From: Bacteroidales bacterium UBA5287 | GTDB lineage: Bacteria; Bacteroidota; Bacteroidia; Bacteroidales; Dysgonomonadaceae | Assembly (NCBI GenBank): GCA_002411345.1 | Contig: DHSL01000014.1 | Coordinates: forward strand, 1-25,937 | DNA: 25,937 bases | Direction of reading: 5' to 3' | Part shown: positions 1 to 7,179 of the stretch, piece by piece | Numbering within the stretch: the first letter of the stretch is position 1 | Layout: each line of letters opens with the position of its first letter | Program-made: the position numbers and the translations under genes | The notes under the pieces: model-generated | Databases searched by the model: none | Told to the model about the DNA's origin: nothing | What the model saw: only the letters and a program-made list of their open reading frames with translations

Positions 1-456
1 GGAGATACCCGGATTGTGATGCTCGATTGTGGGGAGGACAAAGAAGATGGACATCCGGTATATTATGGTCTGAACGATTTCAAGGGCCTGCGAAAGGAAC
101 AGGCGGAATTCTTGAAAAAAGAGGTTGCAAGTAAAGCATTTAAGAGAGCAAAGAAACGAGTGTTAATTCACCATATCCCCGTTTATGGTCTGTCCGAGGG
201 AGCCTATAATCCAAGTCTTGATGAATGGGGAAGTATCTTGAAGGATGCTCCGTTTGATATTGCTATAAACGGTCACATGCATCGGTTTACTTACCATCCT
301 AAAAACTCAGTCGGCAATAATTTTCCTATAGTAATAGGAGGAGGACCTAATATTCAAGAAGGTGCTGTTGTAATGGTTCTTAAAAAAGAAGGTGATAAAA
401 TGACCCTTCAAGTGCTTGATGCGAAAGGAGAAGAGAAACATAAGTTGGACTTGTAA
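1..456 (+). CDS. Calcineurin-like metallophosphoesterase, C-terminal part (5' end outside window)
   Basis: The reading frame is already open at base 1 and ends at the TAA at 454-456, so only the last 151 codons are present. Two metal-site motifs of the calcineurin-like phosphoesterase fold are visible in the usual order: HHIP (fourth block) and, about 35 residues later, GHMHRF, the GHxH block that supplies the last metal-binding histidines. The segment MLDCGEDKEDGH before them is typical of the secreted, purple-acid-phosphatase-like enzymes of Bacteroidota. The C-terminus is a short beta-rich tail. Such enzymes hydrolyse phosphomonoesters or diesters at a two-metal centre. The substrate cannot be read from this part, and signal peptide and N-terminal domain lie outside the window. 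Confidence 0.85.
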   Translation, partial: GDTRIVMLDCGEDKEDGHPVYYGLNDFKGLRKEQAEFLKKEVASKAFKRAKKRVLIHHIPVYGLSEGAYNPSLDEWGSILKDAPFDIAINGHMHRFTYHPKNSVGNNFPIVIGGGPNIQEGAVVMVLKKEGDKMTLQVLDAKGEEKHKLDL

Positions 457-492
457 TGTAATTTGTTTCATCTCTTTGGTGGTATAAAATAT

Positions 493-726
493 ATGCGTCA
501 TTTTAAGGATATATTATTTCTTATCTTAACTACAATATTCACGTCAAATCAATTGTTTGCTCAGGCTGAATATTATAAAATTAATTCTGTAAATGTATTG
601 AGCTATTATCCGAAAGATATTTCAGGAGTAATTTTCTCAATGACAAAAGACTTACCAAATAATACTCAACTATCTATTGCAATAATAGAAAATGGCAAAA
701 TATTGATAAATTGTGTTTTCAAATAA
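493..726 (+). pseudogene. Short secreted protein, probably an N-terminal remnant of a beta-lactamase-family serine hydrolase
   Basis: The 77-codon frame starts at ATG 493. An upstream ATG at 463 would only add 10 residues before the signal peptide. The N-terminus is a good Sec signal peptide (MRHFKDILFLILTTIFTSNQLFAQ). The rest ends with LSIAIIENGKILINCVFK, which resembles the first strand of class C beta-lactamase/penicillin-binding-protein-like serine hydrolases (usually SIAIIKNGKI, followed by an SxxK nucleophile). The frame stops exactly where the catalytic domain should continue, and no SxxK follows. The neighbouring frames after 723 close within about 20 codons. I infer a truncated, probably non-functional gene, but a genuine small secreted protein cannot be excluded. 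Confidence 0.4.
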
Positions 727-842
727 TGAGCGATACAGAAAAAATGTAAGTATTATTACTACTTTTATTTAGAACAGTTGGTTCTTATGTATTTCAGTCT
801 TTATATCAAATCGTTCAAAAGCATTAAAATACTTTCTAACAT

Positions 843-1448
843 ATGAATGTGAGTAGATTAACAAACGCAAAAAATTACCCAAACAAAGAATTAGTGATTT
901 TTTTTAAAACTCAAGATGATTTTAGAAAATGGCTGGAAAGTCACCATGAAAAGGAGACAGAACTAATTGTTGGATTTTATAAAGTAAATAGCGGAAAGCC
1001 TTCAATGACCTGGTCGCAATCTGTTGATCAAGCACTTTGTTTTGGTTGGATAGATGGAGTTAGAAGAACTATAGACAATGAAAGTTATTGCATTCGTTTT
1101 ACACCTCGTAGGAGTAATAGCAGCTGGAGTGCGATTAATATTAGAAAAATAAAAGAACTCACAAAAAAAGGCCTTATGAAGCCTGCTGGAATAAAAGCAT
1201 TTAGTTTAAGGAAAGAAAGTAAATCGGAAATCTATTCTTACGAAAATGATTTAGTTTTACTTGATTTAAACTATGAGTTACAATTTAAAGAGAACAAAAA
1301 AGCTTGGGATTTTTTTATTCAACAAGCACCTTCGTATAAAAAAGCAATAATACGTTGGATAATGAGTGCTAAGCAAGAAAAAAGCAGACAATTACGTTTA
1401 GAAAAAACAATTAAAGAAAGCGAACGACAAAAGCGAGTTACAGAATAA
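843..1448 (+). CDS. YdeI/OmpD-associated family protein
   Basis: This 201-residue cytosolic protein matches the YdeI/OmdA family. Family features seen are the N-terminal FKTQDDFRKWLESHHEKETELIVGF region, the block SVDQALCFGWIDGVRRTID, then FTPRRSNSSWSAINIRKIKELTKKGLMKPAGI, with a lysine-rich C-terminal helix of the OmdA type. Members have been annotated as bacteriocin-resistance or OmpD-associated proteins, but the biochemical role is not established. The ATG at 843 is the only sensible start, and as usual here there is no Shine-Dalgarno sequence. It stands alone, with 116 nt of non-coding DNA before it and 200 nt after it, in a patch of small accessory genes. Family assignment is firm, function is unknown. 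Confidence 0.85.
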   Translation: MNVSRLTNAKNYPNKELVIFFKTQDDFRKWLESHHEKETELIVGFYKVNSGKPSMTWSQSVDQALCFGWIDGVRRTIDNESYCIRFTPRRSNSSWSAINIRKIKELTKKGLMKPAGIKAFSLRKESKSEIYSYENDLVLLDLNYELQFKENKKAWDFFIQQAPSYKKAIIRWIMSAKQEKSRQLRLEKTIKESERQKRVTE

Positions 1449-1542
1449 AACAACATTAGGAGTTTTTTGTTAATTCTTTAAAGATTTCCCAATCTAGGAT
1501 AAGCCTGGAACTTTGATCTTACAATATAATTTTATGAAGATG

Positions 1543-1574
1543 TTTAGGAGAGAGTCCTTATCAAGGTAACTTTG
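1543..1574 (+). promoter_or_regulatory. Bacteroidota-type promoter upstream of the A1S_2505-like gene
   Basis: TAACTTTG at 1567-1574 fits the -7 consensus TAnnTTTG exactly. TTTA at 1543-1546 fits the -33 TTTG box in three of four bases, with 20 nt between them. Transcription would start near 1581, leaving a leader of about 68 nt before the ATG at 1649. Confidence 0.5.
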
Positions 1575-1648
1575 AATTGGTGGTAAAAAATGTTACTAAT
1601 GAATGATTTTCATAAGGTTTTAATGATAAAAATTTAAAATAAAGAAGT

Positions 1649-2038
1649 ATGAAAAGAATTTCTCCGAAATGGATTTATAAATTAAACGAAAACGAGGTAT
1701 TTGTCTTTGGAAGTAATATTCAAGGATTTCACAGAGGTGGCGCAGCGAAAATAGCTATGCAATGGGGTGCTGTTTGGGGGCAAGGTGTAGGAATACAGGG
1801 CCAAACTTATGCCATTCCGACAATGCAAGGTGGAGTAGATACCATTAAACCGTATGTAGATGAATTCTTGTTATTTGCACAAGCTCATCCCGAATTAAAA
1901 TTTCTTGTAACGGAAATTGGTTGTGGAATAGCAGGTTTCACAGTTAAAGAAATAGCTCCCTTATTTAAAAAAGCAATAAGTGAAAATATGAATAATGTTT
2001 ACTTACCAATGAGTTTTTATGATGAATTAAATAAATAA
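1649..2038 (+). CDS. Small A1S_2505-like protein (phage-associated family, macro-domain-like)
   Basis: The 129-residue protein has the hallmarks of the family annotated as A1S_2505 phage non-structural protein: VFVFGSNIQGFHRGGAAKIAMQWGAVWGQG near the start (residues about 15-45), then GQTYAIPTM and VTEIGCGIAGFTVKEIAPLF. The FGSN...GGAA and GCGxAGF blocks suggest a nucleotide or ADP-ribose-binding fold related to macro domains; this is inference from the motif pattern. Relatives occur in phages, plasmids and scattered bacterial genomes, which fits the isolated position beside other small accessory genes. It converges on the L,D-transpeptidase gene with only 24 nt between them. The biochemical activity is not known to me. 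Confidence 0.75.
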   Translation: MKRISPKWIYKLNENEVFVFGSNIQGFHRGGAAKIAMQWGAVWGQGVGIQGQTYAIPTMQGGVDTIKPYVDEFLLFAQAHPELKFLVTEIGCGIAGFTVKEIAPLFKKAISENMNNVYLPMSFYDELNK

Positions 2039-2062
2039 AATAAGTAAATTGATTTTTTGTTT

Positions 2063-2746
2063 TTACAGAACCTCACTCTTTTTCAAGTAATCGGGTTGGT
2101 TGGCATAAATAAAGAGTAGGGAACCACCCTTGATTGTATTAATGATCGGTTTTGTCAATTCGCGAGGCAGTGCTGGACATCCGAAGCTACGACCTAACCG
2201 ACCACTGGAACGAATGACCTGTTCGCTGCAATAATTAGCTCCATGGATCACAATAGCCCGAGCTCTTGCATTGTCGTTAATTCCTTCTTCTAGTCCATCC
2301 AGCTGCAGAGAATAACCGTTGCCGCCATTATAAGTACTAGCAGTCCGGTAAAATCCCAGTGAACTTTGGTGAGAACCATTCCGGTTAGAGAAACTCGTTG
2401 CATATTTTTCGCCGCTGTTTTTTCCGTGCGAAACATACGAAACAAAAAGGACCTCTTTCTTTTCCATATCCAGAACATACAATCTCTTCTCGGATGAAGG
2501 CAGATTGAAATCGATCAGCGTTAGCAATGGATTATTATCTTTGTTTAACTTTTTATAACCAGTATATGCCGCTTTAAAGGCATCAAAATGAATCAATTCT
2601 TTCAGATTCATCTGTTCATAAAGTTGTTCAGTTTCGGATAAAGTAATCTCGTTTTTTGATTTCTCATTCAGTCCATCTTTTGTTCCAATAGGGAATGAGA
2701 GGGCAGAAAATGTGATAAAAATAAATGTAAATAGAACGAAACGCAT
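2063..2746 (-). CDS. Murein L,D-transpeptidase catalytic domain family protein (YkuD_2 type), secreted
   Basis: This 227-residue protein begins with a cleavable signal peptide (MRFVLFTFIFITFSALSFPIGT). The C-terminal half carries the YkuD_2-type catalytic region: YVSHGKNSG, SSLGFYRTASTYNGGNGYSLQLDGL, then AIVIHGANYC and GRLGRSFGCPALP. The catalytic cysteine should be the one in SFGCPALP, with the histidine of VIHGANY upstream. L,D-transpeptidase-fold enzymes cross-link or trim peptidoglycan, or attach proteins to it, in the periplasm. The specific reaction of the YkuD_2 branch is poorly defined. A second L,D-transpeptidase of a different subfamily lies 53 nt upstream on the same strand. A -7 box in that gap suggests separate transcription. 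Confidence 0.9.
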   Translation of the reverse strand: MRFVLFTFIFITFSALSFPIGTKDGLNEKSKNEITLSETEQLYEQMNLKELIHFDAFKAAYTGYKKLNKDNNPLLTLIDFNLPSSEKRLYVLDMEKKEVLFVSYVSHGKNSGEKYATSFSNRNGSHQSSLGFYRTASTYNGGNGYSLQLDGLEEGINDNARARAIVIHGANYCSEQVIRSSGRLGRSFGCPALPRELTKPIINTIKGGSLLFIYANQPDYLKKSEVL

Positions 2747-2769
2747 AGTTATATTCAGAAATTGTTTTC

Positions 2770-2777
2770 CAAATATA
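2770..2777 (-). promoter_or_regulatory. -7 promoter box for the YkuD_2 gene
   Basis: Read on the minus strand the octamer is TATATTTG, a full match to TAnnTTTG, 23 nt upstream of the ATG at 2746. No matching TTTG is found about 20 nt further upstream, so this is a single-box call. Confidence 0.4.
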
Positions 2778-2799
2778 CTATTTTTCTTGAATTAGAATG

Positions 2800-3867
2800 T
2801 TAATCAATCACAATGACAATCGACTGTTTAACAGTCGCCCAGTCGTACACAAATTTTGCGTGCGACGATGCGTTTCTTACGCACATATGAGATCGCGGTG
2901 TGGTTCCCAATGATGGGCTGTATTCGATAATGCTTTTCTGCGGATATTTTATCGGTACACCGTGAATGTAAGCACCATTTGTAAAACGTGAGGCATAAGG
3001 AGCATAACCCGCGATTGTATTTGTACCATCAATCAAGTAATACATCTTTTCTTTCTTTTCCTGCACAGCAAATATTCCTGTAGGAGTTTCATGAGAATGC
3101 GGTGGTTTATGAATGCCTGTGGTTGCAGGATTCATGCTCAATATGTACCATTCATTCCCATTTTTTTGTAACGTTGCGATATTTTGGTTAGTGACATCAA
3201 CCGCCACCACTTTTTCAAACATTACGCTATCTCCCCAGGAGATAAGATAATTCTTAGGCAGTAAATATTCGCCATCCAGTGAAACGCCTTCGATTCTGAC
3301 CATCTCTGTAGTGTCGCTACCCAATATTTTCACAAGCCATCCATCCCTTCCGTATCGCATAAGCTTTGTTTCGTCATTGATATTGAATAGAGGAGACGAT
3401 TGATAACGCTCCACCCCATATTGATCAGTTACGTGACCATAATCGTTTCTTGTGAAATCATCTATAGTAGGCGCCTCTTTATTTTGGTTTTTGTAATTAC
3501 TCAAAACCCCCCATTTTCCACCTTTAGCAATTTCGTTTTCGATATGAGCAATCCCTTTTTTTATCTTTTCCCATTGAAAATACCGGACTGTATTCTTATA
3601 AGGATATTCATCGTTCAGCGTATATTGATCATACTTAAAAGCTTTTTGCAAAACGATGTCATCTTTAGTCAATATTTTCCTCTTTTGCAGTATATGTTTT
3701 GTAGAATCTTCATCAACTATAACCGTTCCCGCACTGACACTATTGTTTCTGTTGCCGAGATCACACCCTAATTGTAACAACAATACAATCGAAAAGAAAA
3801 AAGTATATGAGTTACTTCTAATCATCGGTCGTAGTTTATTTATTTTTGCTTTCGTTTTAGTATGCAT
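2800..3867 (-). CDS. L,D-transpeptidase (YkuD domain), probable lipoprotein
   Basis: The 355-residue protein ends in a YkuD catalytic domain (about residues 230-355). It shows WYILSMNPATTGIHKPPHSHETPTG, then GAYIHGVPI, and the catalytic motif PRSHMCVRNASSHAKFVYDW, with the nucleophile in HMCVR and the histidine in YIHG. The N-terminus has a basic stretch and a hydrophobic core ending in LLQLGC, a relaxed lipobox with Cys35, so periplasm-facing lipidation is likely. A second ATG at 3825 would give a more compact signal sequence and is an equally good start. The middle part (residues 60-220) is a family-typical region I cannot assign. It would form 3-3 or related peptidoglycan linkages or anchor a protein. 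Confidence 0.85.
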   Translation of the reverse strand: MHTKTKAKINKLRPMIRSNSYTFFFSIVLLLQLGCDLGNRNNSVSAGTVIVDEDSTKHILQKRKILTKDDIVLQKAFKYDQYTLNDEYPYKNTVRYFQWEKIKKGIAHIENEIAKGGKWGVLSNYKNQNKEAPTIDDFTRNDYGHVTDQYGVERYQSSPLFNINDETKLMRYGRDGWLVKILGSDTTEMVRIEGVSLDGEYLLPKNYLISWGDSVMFEKVVAVDVTNQNIATLQKNGNEWYILSMNPATTGIHKPPHSHETPTGIFAVQEKKEKMYYLIDGTNTIAGYAPYASRFTNGAYIHGVPIKYPQKSIIEYSPSLGTTPRSHMCVRNASSHAKFVYDWATVKQSIVIVID

Positions 3868-4042
3868 AGATTATTCTTGTAAGATAGAACGTGATTTTAG
3901 TGAAGAATGTTCATTTGCGATCCATATTCGGATACCAATTTGGAATTATTTTGAGAAAAATTGAGATAATTTTTGGCAGATTGATATGCGTAAAAAGTTT
4001 CTATTTATTTGTCAAAATAAGACAAATAAAGTGTAATTTTAA

Positions 4043-4074
4043 TTTGTGAATTACAATTGTTTTTGTTATCTTTA
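4043..4074 (+). promoter_or_regulatory. Bacteroidota-type promoter of the CE15 esterase gene
   Basis: TTTG at 4043-4046 and TATCTTTA at 4067-4074 (TAnnTTTG with the last base changed) are separated by 20 nt, the spacing expected for the -33 and -7 boxes. The predicted start near 4081 gives a leader of about 30 nt before ATG 4110. Confidence 0.6.
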
Positions 4075-4109
4075 CGTGTTGAATTTTAAATTAATACTTG
4101 AATACAAAA

Positions 4110-5363
4110 ATGTGTAAACTAAGAATTTTAACAGGTTTAATTGTATTGGTTTTAACCACCCATATGTTTGCCCAGCGAGACGTAAATTACGATGAGTCGA
4201 AAGTCCCCGAGTATGTACTTCCCGAGTTGTTAAAAAGTAGTGATGGAAAAAAAATTACCAATGTAAAAGGATGGGAAAAAATTAGAAGACCGGAACTGAT
4301 GGAGTTGTTTGCTAGGGAAGTTTATGGACGTACTCAATTGGACAAGATTGATGTTTCTTATGAGTTGTTGACTGAAAATCCAAAAGCATTAAATGGTAAA
4401 GCAACCAGTAAGCAAGTGAAGTTCATTTTTTCGAACGGAAAGAAAAGTATTGAAGCCATCTTGTTAATGTATATTCCAAACGAATACAAAGGAAAAGTGC
4501 CTGTGTTTGTAGGATATAATTTTAAGGGAAATCACACGACAACCCTTGATACAACAATTCTTTATTCTCCCGTATTTGATTTGATAAAAGACCCTGTTTT
4601 GGAAAGAGGTTCACAATCCAACCGATGGCCATTTGATAAGATCATTGAACGCGGATATGCTGTTGCCACGATGTGTTATCATGATATTTTTCCTGATAAG
4701 CCTGAATTAAAAGATCACAGTATTATTTCCCTTTTCCCCGGATATGATTCAAAAGTCACAGCTCCTGATGAATGGCAGGCTATTGGTGCTTGGGCATGGG
4801 GATCGAGTAGGATAGTAGATTTTTTGGAAACCCAAAAATGCATTGATACCAATAAAATAGCGATCATGGGTCACTCTCGTCAAGGTAAGGCCGCACTTTG
4901 GGCCGGAGCACAAGATGAACGTTTTAGAGTAGTTATTTCTAATGATTCAGGTTCTGGTGGAGCAGCACTTTCCCGAAGAAAATTTGGAGAAACCTTATCG
5001 ATCATAAACACAGCGTTTCCACACTGGTTTTGTAAGAATTTTAGTCAGTATAACAACAAAGAAGAATTGCTGCCAATAGATCAACATCAGCTTTTAGCTT
5101 TAATAGCACCTCGAAAATTATATGTTGCAAGTGCCGATAAAGACCAGTGGGCCGATCCAAAAGGAGAATTTTTATCAGCCTATTATGCCGGTCCCGTTTA
5201 TCAGCTTTACGGATTGAGCCCTATCAAAACTGACAAAATGCCCGAACTACATCAACCGATAATGGGAGACGTTGGTTATCATATTAGAGCCGGAGTACAT
5301 GAAGTTACCGATTACGACTGGAAATGCTTTATGGATTTTACCGATAAACATTTCAAAAATTAA
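4110..5363 (+). CDS. CE15 glucuronoyl esterase-like alpha/beta hydrolase, secreted
   Basis: The 417-residue protein is exported by an N-terminal signal peptide (MCKLRILTGLIVLVLTTHMFAQ). A TTG codon at 4098 is in frame, but the ATG at 4110 leaves a better signal peptide and a normal leader. The alpha/beta-hydrolase core shows the CE15 nucleophile elbow GHSRQGK (Ser256) followed by WAGAQDERF and NDSGSGGAA, and the catalytic histidine region HEVTDYDW (His397). The DxxxFPD and WAWGSSRIVD segments are also typical of bacterial CE15 members. Known CE15 enzymes cleave ester bonds between lignin alcohols and 4-O-methylglucuronic acid on xylan; other bacterial members act on other uronate esters. The sulfatase follows 106 nt later, suggesting joint use on a complex, possibly sulfated, glycan. 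Confidence 0.85.
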   Translation: MCKLRILTGLIVLVLTTHMFAQRDVNYDESKVPEYVLPELLKSSDGKKITNVKGWEKIRRPELMELFAREVYGRTQLDKIDVSYELLTENPKALNGKATSKQVKFIFSNGKKSIEAILLMYIPNEYKGKVPVFVGYNFKGNHTTTLDTTILYSPVFDLIKDPVLERGSQSNRWPFDKIIERGYAVATMCYHDIFPDKPELKDHSIISLFPGYDSKVTAPDEWQAIGAWAWGSSRIVDFLETQKCIDTNKIAIMGHSRQGKAALWAGAQDERFRVVISNDSGSGGAALSRRKFGETLSIINTAFPHWFCKNFSQYNNKEELLPIDQHQLLALIAPRKLYVASADKDQWADPKGEFLSAYYAGPVYQLYGLSPIKTDKMPELHQPIMGDVGYHIRAGVHEVTDYDWKCFMDFTDKHFKN

Positions 5364-5469
5364 AAAATTTACTCTTAAAAGAGTATCAGCAATTAAATAT
5401 ACTACATTTGTAATATCTGTTCATTTGAATTATCACAATGTGACAGGTAGGGGTGAAGCCGTATAAAAT

Positions 5470-7164
5470 ATGAACAACATCAAAAGAAATATTTCAGATT
5501 GTATGAAATTTAACAAATATCTAATAGCAGCAATAACAGGAACTTTTACATTGCCCTTATTGGCACAATCGGGAGAAAAGCCAAATATAATTCTCATTGT
5601 GGCAGATGACATGGGATATTCAGATATTGGTTGTTATGGAGGAGAGATTGAAACCCCGAATATTAACCGTTTGGGCAATCATGGAATCAGATATACACAA
5701 TTTTATAACGCAGGCAGAAGTTGTCCGACAAGAGCTTCATTAATGACAGGATTATATCCACATCAGGCTGGGATGGGATGGATGACCGTAGCTAATTTAG
5801 GCACTCCACAATATCAGGGAGAATTGAATGATCGTTGTATGACTATAGCCGAAGTATTGAAATCTGTCGGATATAATACCTATATGAGTGGTAAGTGGCA
5901 TTTGACCCGTAATTATGATGAAACTCAAAGTGCAGACAAACATAATTGGCCATTACAACGAGGATTTGATGGTTTTTTTGGTACAATTCCAGGAGGAGGC
6001 AGCTATTTTACTCCAAACGGTCTCGCTGTTGGAAATACAATTATTAAGCCCAAGCAGCCATTCTACTATACAGAAGCAATAAGCGATAATGCAGTAGGCT
6101 TTATTCGTGAAAATCAAACGAAGAAGCCCGAGCAACCATTCTTTTTATATGTAGCTTATACAGCCCCTCATTGGCCATTGCATGCATTAGATAAAGATAT
6201 AGCCAAATACAAAGGAAAATATGATAAAGGTTGGGATGCAATGCGTAAAGAAAGGTATGTCCGCATGAAGAAGATGGGGATAATACCGGAAAATACCGTT
6301 TTACCTGAGCGCCATGAAGATGCTGCAGCTTGGTACACCATACCAAAGAGATTAAAGTCGGAGTTATCCCATCGAATGGAAGTCTATGCCGCTCAGATTG
6401 ATAATATGGATCAAGGAATAGGCAGGATTATTGCAGAGCTTGAAAGAACCAATCAATTAGATAATACAATTATCATGTTTTTATCAGATAATGGAGCATG
6501 TGCTGAAATGATTTCACATGACGACAAAACAGGAGAAATAGGAAGTACCGATGCATCATTTGAGTCATACGGATTAGCTTGGGCAAATGTTAGTAATTCA
6601 CCTTTTCGGATGTTTAAGCACTGGATTCATGAAGGAGGAATAGCCACACCCTTTATCGTTCATTGGCCTAAAGGTATCGACAGCAAATATAACGGTCGAC
6701 TATATAATAAACCAGCACATTTAGTTGATGTATTAGCGACGGTTGTAGAATTGAGTAACGTCGATTATACCAAATTGATAAATAAGAATAATAAGTTACA
6801 ACCTTTGGAAGGTCAGAGTCTTTTGCCAACTTTTCAGCTATTGGACAATAATAGAAAACCAATTTTTTGGGAACATGAAGCTAATATTGGAATGCGTGAT
6901 GGTAAATGGAAACTGGTTGCTAAGGCAAAAGAAGGTAATAAAGGAGCTATTGGTCAATTAGAATTATATAATATTGAAGACGATCGTTCAGAAACAAACG
7001 ATCTTTCAAAACAATATGCTGAGTTAACCAAGAAAATGTTTGATCAATGGATGGAATGGGCAAATCGGATACAAGTATTTCCTTTAGATACTCGAGATTA
7101 TGATGTTCGTACCCGTGAAAGTAGAAAGAAAGAGGCACATATCTGGCAAAAAAGAAGAAATTAA
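5470..7164 (+). CDS. FGly-dependent sulfatase (arylsulfatase family S1), secreted
   Basis: This 564-residue protein has the sulfatase fold in order: PNIILIVADDMGYSDIGCYGG with the metal-binding aspartates, the maturation motif SCPTRASLMTGLYPH, SGKWHL, APHWPLH and MFLSDNGA. Cys85 in CPTRA would be oxidised to formylglycine by an anaerobic radical-SAM maturase or an FGE-type enzyme, neither encoded here. The ATG at 5503 would place the signal peptide (MKFNKYLIAAITGTFTLPLLAQ) at the very N-terminus, so either start is possible. The enzyme hydrolyses sulfate esters, probably on glycans in the periplasm or at the cell surface. It follows the CE15 gene on the same strand and converges on the DUF1846 gene with 15 nt between them and no clear terminator. 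Confidence 0.9.
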   Translation: MNNIKRNISDCMKFNKYLIAAITGTFTLPLLAQSGEKPNIILIVADDMGYSDIGCYGGEIETPNINRLGNHGIRYTQFYNAGRSCPTRASLMTGLYPHQAGMGWMTVANLGTPQYQGELNDRCMTIAEVLKSVGYNTYMSGKWHLTRNYDETQSADKHNWPLQRGFDGFFGTIPGGGSYFTPNGLAVGNTIIKPKQPFYYTEAISDNAVGFIRENQTKKPEQPFFLYVAYTAPHWPLHALDKDIAKYKGKYDKGWDAMRKERYVRMKKMGIIPENTVLPERHEDAAAWYTIPKRLKSELSHRMEVYAAQIDNMDQGIGRIIAELERTNQLDNTIIMFLSDNGACAEMISHDDKTGEIGSTDASFESYGLAWANVSNSPFRMFKHWIHEGGIATPFIVHWPKGIDSKYNGRLYNKPAHLVDVLATVVELSNVDYTKLINKNNKLQPLEGQSLLPTFQLLDNNRKPIFWEHEANIGMRDGKWKLVAKAKEGNKGAIGQLELYNIEDDRSETNDLSKQYAELTKKMFDQWMEWANRIQVFPLDTRDYDVRTRESRKKEAHIWQKRRN

Positions 7165-7179
7165 TTACTCATTTTTCAC

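Noticed and set aside
727..1648. Integron cassette array (small single genes with non-coding gaps after each)
   Set aside because: The gaps at 727-842 and 1449-1648 lack the paired RYYYAAC and GTTRRRY boxes and the imperfect hairpin expected of attC sites. No integrase is visible.
3400..3964. Plus-strand open frames opposite the L,D-transpeptidase gene
   Set aside because: They overlap a well-supported minus-strand gene, lack family features and look like antisense shadows.
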